Below, in pieces: positions 61,601 to 64,000 of a stretch of DNA of 64,000 nt (position 1 is its first letter; each line of letters starts with the position of its first letter). Source of the stretch: Claveliimonas intestinigallinarum (GTDB lineage: Bacteria > Bacillota > Clostridia > Lachnospirales > Lachnospiraceae); the NCBI GenBank assembly GCA_019115145.1, contig DXED01000020.1:1-64000 (forward strand), written 5' to 3'. A model generated the notes under the pieces. It did no database searches. It saw nothing but the letters and a program-made list of their open reading frames with translations, and had not been told where the DNA came from. Made by a program: the position numbers and the translations under genes.

Positions 61601-62887
61601 TTACTCTGTAACGGCGTTCTCCACCAGGAAGGTTACTGCCTCTTGTACAGCCATGTCCTCTTTCATCTGTTTTTTCTCTTCCTCGCCCATGTACTCTTTC
61701 AGCTTGTCAGCCTCCATCTTGTACATCTCGGCCATCTTGTTAATCTCCTCGTCCAGCTTCTCATCGCTGATCTCAATGTTCTCAGCCTTTGCGATAGCCT
61801 CCAGGACAAGGCGTGTCTGGATGCGGTTCACAGCCTGGGGCTTCAGATCCTCAAGCATCTTGTCTGTTGTCTGTCCTGTGAACTGGCAGTACTGCTCCAT
61901 AGTCAGGCCCTGCTGCTGCATCCTTCTGGCAAAGTCATCCAGCATCTGTCTTGCCTGGGTGTCGATCATGGCGTCCGGGATCTCCATTGTGGCATTGGCG
62001 ATAGCCTGCTCCACTGCCTGGTTCTCCTGCTTTGTCTTGCCCTCAGACTCCTTCTGCTCCTTGATCTTTGCCTTGATGTCTGCCTTGTATTCATCTAATG
62101 TGTCAAACTCGGAAACCTCTGCCGCGAACTCGTCGTCGATCTCCGGCAGCTCCTTCGCCTTGATCTCATGGATGGTGCACTTGAACACAGCCTCTTTCCC
62201 CTTCAGATCCTCTGCGTGGTAATCCTCCGGGAAGGTAACCTTTACTTCCTTCTCCTCGCCGGAATTCACGCCGATAAGCTGCTCCTCAAATCCCGGGATA
62301 AAGGAACCGGAACCAATGGTCAGCGGATAGTTCTCTCCCTTTCCTCCCTCGAAGGCCTCGCCGTCAACGAATCCCTCAAAGTCCAGGATCACCTCGTCTC
62401 CATCCTGTACCGGACGGTCCTCAACTGTGATAGTTCTCGCGTTCTTCTCAGCCTCCTCCTGAAGCTTTGCGTCGATCTCCTTCTGTGTCACGCGGTTGGA
62501 GACCTTGTCAACCTTCAGTCCCTTGTACTCACCAAGTGTCACTTCCGGTTTCACAGCAACCTCTGCTGTAAAGATAAACGGCTTGCCCTTCTCGATCTGA
62601 ACGATGTCAATCTTCGGCTGGGAGGCAATCTCCAGCTCGCACTCGTCGTAGGCATCGGAATATGCCTTCGGGATCAGCGCGTTTGCAGCGTCATCGTAAA
62701 AGATCTCAGCTCCGTACATTTTCTCGATCATCTGGCGCGGTACCTTTCCCTTGCGGAAGCCCGGGATGCTGATCTTGGATTTCTGTCTGTTGTATGCGGT
62801 CTGAAGCGCTTTCTCAAGTTCTTCAGCAGAAACCTCGATGGTCAGCTTTGCCATGTTTTTCTCTAATTTCTCTACCTGTAAACTCAT
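61601..62887 (-). CDS. tig: Trigger factor
   Basis: A 428-residue ribosome-bound chaperone. The N-terminal signature GFRKGKVPRQMIEKMYG binds the ribosome, the middle is an FKBP-type domain with DGDEVILDFEGFVDG, and the C-terminal part is helical. The ATG at 62887 gives the canonical MSLQVEKLEKNM; AGGAGG precedes it. First gene of the tig-clpP-clpX run. Confidence 0.97.
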   Translation of the reverse strand: MSLQVEKLEKNMAKLTIEVSAEELEKALQTAYNRQKSKISIPGFRKGKVPRQMIEKMYGAEIFYDDAANALIPKAYSDAYDECELEIASQPKIDIVQIEKGKPFIFTAEVAVKPEVTLGEYKGLKVDKVSNRVTQKEIDAKLQEEAEKNARTITVEDRPVQDGDEVILDFEGFVDGEAFEGGKGENYPLTIGSGSFIPGFEEQLIGVNSGEEKEVKVTFPEDYHAEDLKGKEAVFKCTIHEIKAKELPEIDDEFAAEVSEFDTLDEYKADIKAKIKEQKESEGKTKQENQAVEQAIANATMEIPDAMIDTQARQMLDDFARRMQQQGLTMEQYCQFTGQTTDKMLEDLKPQAVNRIQTRLVLEAIAKAENIEISDEKLDEEINKMAEMYKMEADKLKEYMGEEEKKQMKEDMAVQEAVTFLVENAVTE

Positions 62888-62988
62888 GAAAATATTCCTC
62901 CTGTTTCTAACCTGCCGTGGGCCCTCACAAAGCGCCTCTTCCCAGAAAAGTATGCAAGGCAGGCAATTCTGCATACACTCATTTAAAG

Positions 62989-62994
62989 AGTATA
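62989..62994 (-). promoter_or_regulatory. Extended -10 of the tig promoter
   Basis: On the minus strand TG-T-TATACT gives an extended -10 (plus 62989-62994) about 100 bases before the start codon. No clear -35 is at 17 bases. No CtsR or CIRCE-type box is obvious. Confidence 0.45.
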
Positions 62995-63020
62995 ACACAA
63001 ACGTGTAAAAATAGCCAGCT

Positions 63021-63572
63021 TTATTTCAGATAAATAATGGACTCCGCCACCTCGTCCGCCTTCAGCTTGTCGGACAGAACCTCCACCAGCTTCAGTCCGA
63101 AGTCAATGGCTGTTCCCATTCCCCGGCTCGTGATGATATTGCCGTCCTGGACTACAGGCGCCTTCACCAGCACGGCGCCGGAGAGCTTCTCCTCAAAGGA
63201 TGGGTAGCAGATGGCCCGCTTTCCTTTTAAAAGGCCCATATTCCCCAGAATACTGGGTGCCGCGCAGATGGCGCCCACATACTTTCCGCCCTCGCAGAAG
63301 GCCCTCACTACCTGCTTCACGCCCGGGTGAGCCTCCAGGTTCGTGGTGCCCGGCATGCCTCCGGGAAGGACCAGCATGTCAAATTCGTCAAAATTCACCT
63401 CATCGAACAGATCCTCCGTCTGCACATTGATGCCGTGGGAGCCCGCCACCATGTAGTCGTCCGATATGGAGACAGTGTCCACATATATCCTCGCGCGCCT
63501 GAGCAGGTCCACTGCCGTGAGCGCCTCAATCTCTTCAAAACCATCTGCAAGTAACACTGCTGCTTTTTTCAT
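63021..63572 (-). CDS. DJ-1/PfpI family protein
   Basis: A 183-residue protein of the DJ-1/ThiJ group. The nucleophile-elbow Cys lies in GAICAAPSIL, the conserved acid near the N-terminus is in DGFEEIEAL, and a GGMPGTTNL loop is present. Family members are deglycase-like, chaperone-like or redox proteins. The ATG at 63572 is chosen because GAGGAATTGCA precedes it. Confidence 0.92.
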   Translation of the reverse strand: MKKAAVLLADGFEEIEALTAVDLLRRARIYVDTVSISDDYMVAGSHGINVQTEDLFDEVNFDEFDMLVLPGGMPGTTNLEAHPGVKQVVRAFCEGGKYVGAICAAPSILGNMGLLKGKRAICYPSFEEKLSGAVLVKAPVVQDGNIITSRGMGTAIDFGLKLVEVLSDKLKADEVAESIIYLK

Positions 63573-63719
63573 TGCAATTCCTCCTCTTTTTTCCATATTG
63601 TTATAGTAGCAGACTGCCTCTCAAAAAGCAATTCATTTACATTTTTCGTTTTTTACGCTATCTTATATAAGTATAAGAGCGGAGCGCCCACCGGGCGCCG
63701 CCAAGGAAAGGAGATCGTA

Positions 63720-64000
63720 TTGATTATGGAAATCGAGCGCAAATATCTGATCCCGGAGATCCCCTCCGGCCTGGACATACAGAAAACCCGCGTCATCGAA
63801 CAGGGGTATCTCTGCACCGCCCCTGTGGTCCGCATCCGCAGGGACAATGACGACTATATACTCACCTACAAATCCAAGGGCCTGATGGAGCGGGAGGAGT
63901 ACAACCTTCCCCTGACACGTGAGGCTTACGAGCATCTGAAGGCAAAGATCGACGGCCGTCTCATCGAGAAGGTCCGCCATGTGATCCCCCTGGAGGAGGG
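63720..64000 (+). CDS. CYTH-domain (triphosphate tunnel) protein, N-terminal part
   Basis: From a TTG at 63720 behind AAAGGAGATCGTA (or the ATG at 63726) the frame reads MEIERKYLIPEIPSG, then EQGYLCTAPVVRIRRDND and LTYKSKGLMEREEYN. The EIERK start and alternating charged strands are the hallmark of CYTH/TTM enzymes, which act on triphosphates. The gene runs past the window, so the catalytic set is incomplete here. Confidence 0.88.
   Translation, partial: MIMEIERKYLIPEIPSGLDIQKTRVIEQGYLCTAPVVRIRRDNDDYILTYKSKGLMEREEYNLPLTREAYEHLKAKIDGRLIEKVRHVIPLEE

Noticed and set aside
1..64000. tRNA or rRNA genes
   Set aside because: No rRNA stretch or convincing cloverleaf with a TTCGANNC loop was found on reading the intergenic regions; a covariance scan would settle it.

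Overview
The window looks like a chromosomal segment of an anaerobic, fairly GC-rich Clostridia member, most likely Lachnospiraceae. The basis is the gene set: two double-cubane/2-hydroxyacyl-CoA dehydratase-type proteins with an activase, a LanFEG/CprABC-type peptide-resistance operon, a BspA-like LRR surface protein, a holin-like mini-toxin, and the tig-clpP-clpX-lon-ysxC housekeeping run. The species cannot be fixed from sequence alone.

Layout. 1-0.23 kb: the end of an IS1182-type insertion sequence. 0.23-5.6 kb: an NMN-adenylyltransferase-like protein, a Crp/Fnr regulator, proC, a broken panE, a tandem YdjY-like Fe-S lipoprotein with a small membrane protein, and trxA. 5.6-10.5 kb: a LanFEG-like ABC exporter with its own two-component system and a readable response-regulator box. 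10.5-15.3 kb: membrane and regulatory proteins, including a GntR gene whose promoter carries a 20-bp-arm palindrome. 15.3-19.3 kb: a UxaA-family lyase and SLC13 permease operon with a divergent LysR. 19.4-23.2 kb: VanZ-RDD protein, TetR, glgB and an AraC remnant. 23.3-28.5 kb: a very large LRR surface-protein gene split by a one-base frameshift.

28.8-38.1 kb: an eleven-gene minus-strand operon, the most interesting part of the window. It encodes an ArsS/rSAM-selenodomain-type radical SAM enzyme, its AhpD-like partner, a fused transferase-1/transferase-2 glycosyltransferase, a C_GCAxxG_C_C redox protein, an Fe-S/CCG oxidoreductase, two TVP38/TMEM64 membrane proteins, a kinase-fold protein, a GT2 and an extracytoplasmic rhodanese lipoprotein. 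A second rhodanese lipoprotein lies just upstream. No arsenite methyltransferase is present. Most of the operon is visibly AT-richer than its flanks, with a sharp change near 36.95 kb. With the YdjY-like lipoprotein at 3.8 kb, the set parallels the E. coli ydjXYZ-ynjABCDE gene group, which suggests an uncharacterised sulfur/selenium/arsenic chemistry at the membrane.

39.4-44.3 kb: two double-cubane reductase-like proteins, an activase, a DUF3343 protein and a class V cysteine desulfurase. 44.4-46.8 kb: acyl-ACP thioesterase, PflA-like radical SAM protein and an alpha/beta hydrolase. 47.0-48.5 kb: a 30-residue holin-like toxin gene and an AT-rich orphan protein. 48.6-55.3 kb: rlmI, an IS110 element, ferritin, and a CopA with a C-terminal CopZ-like domain under a probable copper operator. 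55.3-64 kb: AI-2E family protein, ysxC, lon, clpX, clpP, tig, a DJ-1/PfpI protein, and the start of a CYTH-domain gene that runs off the window.
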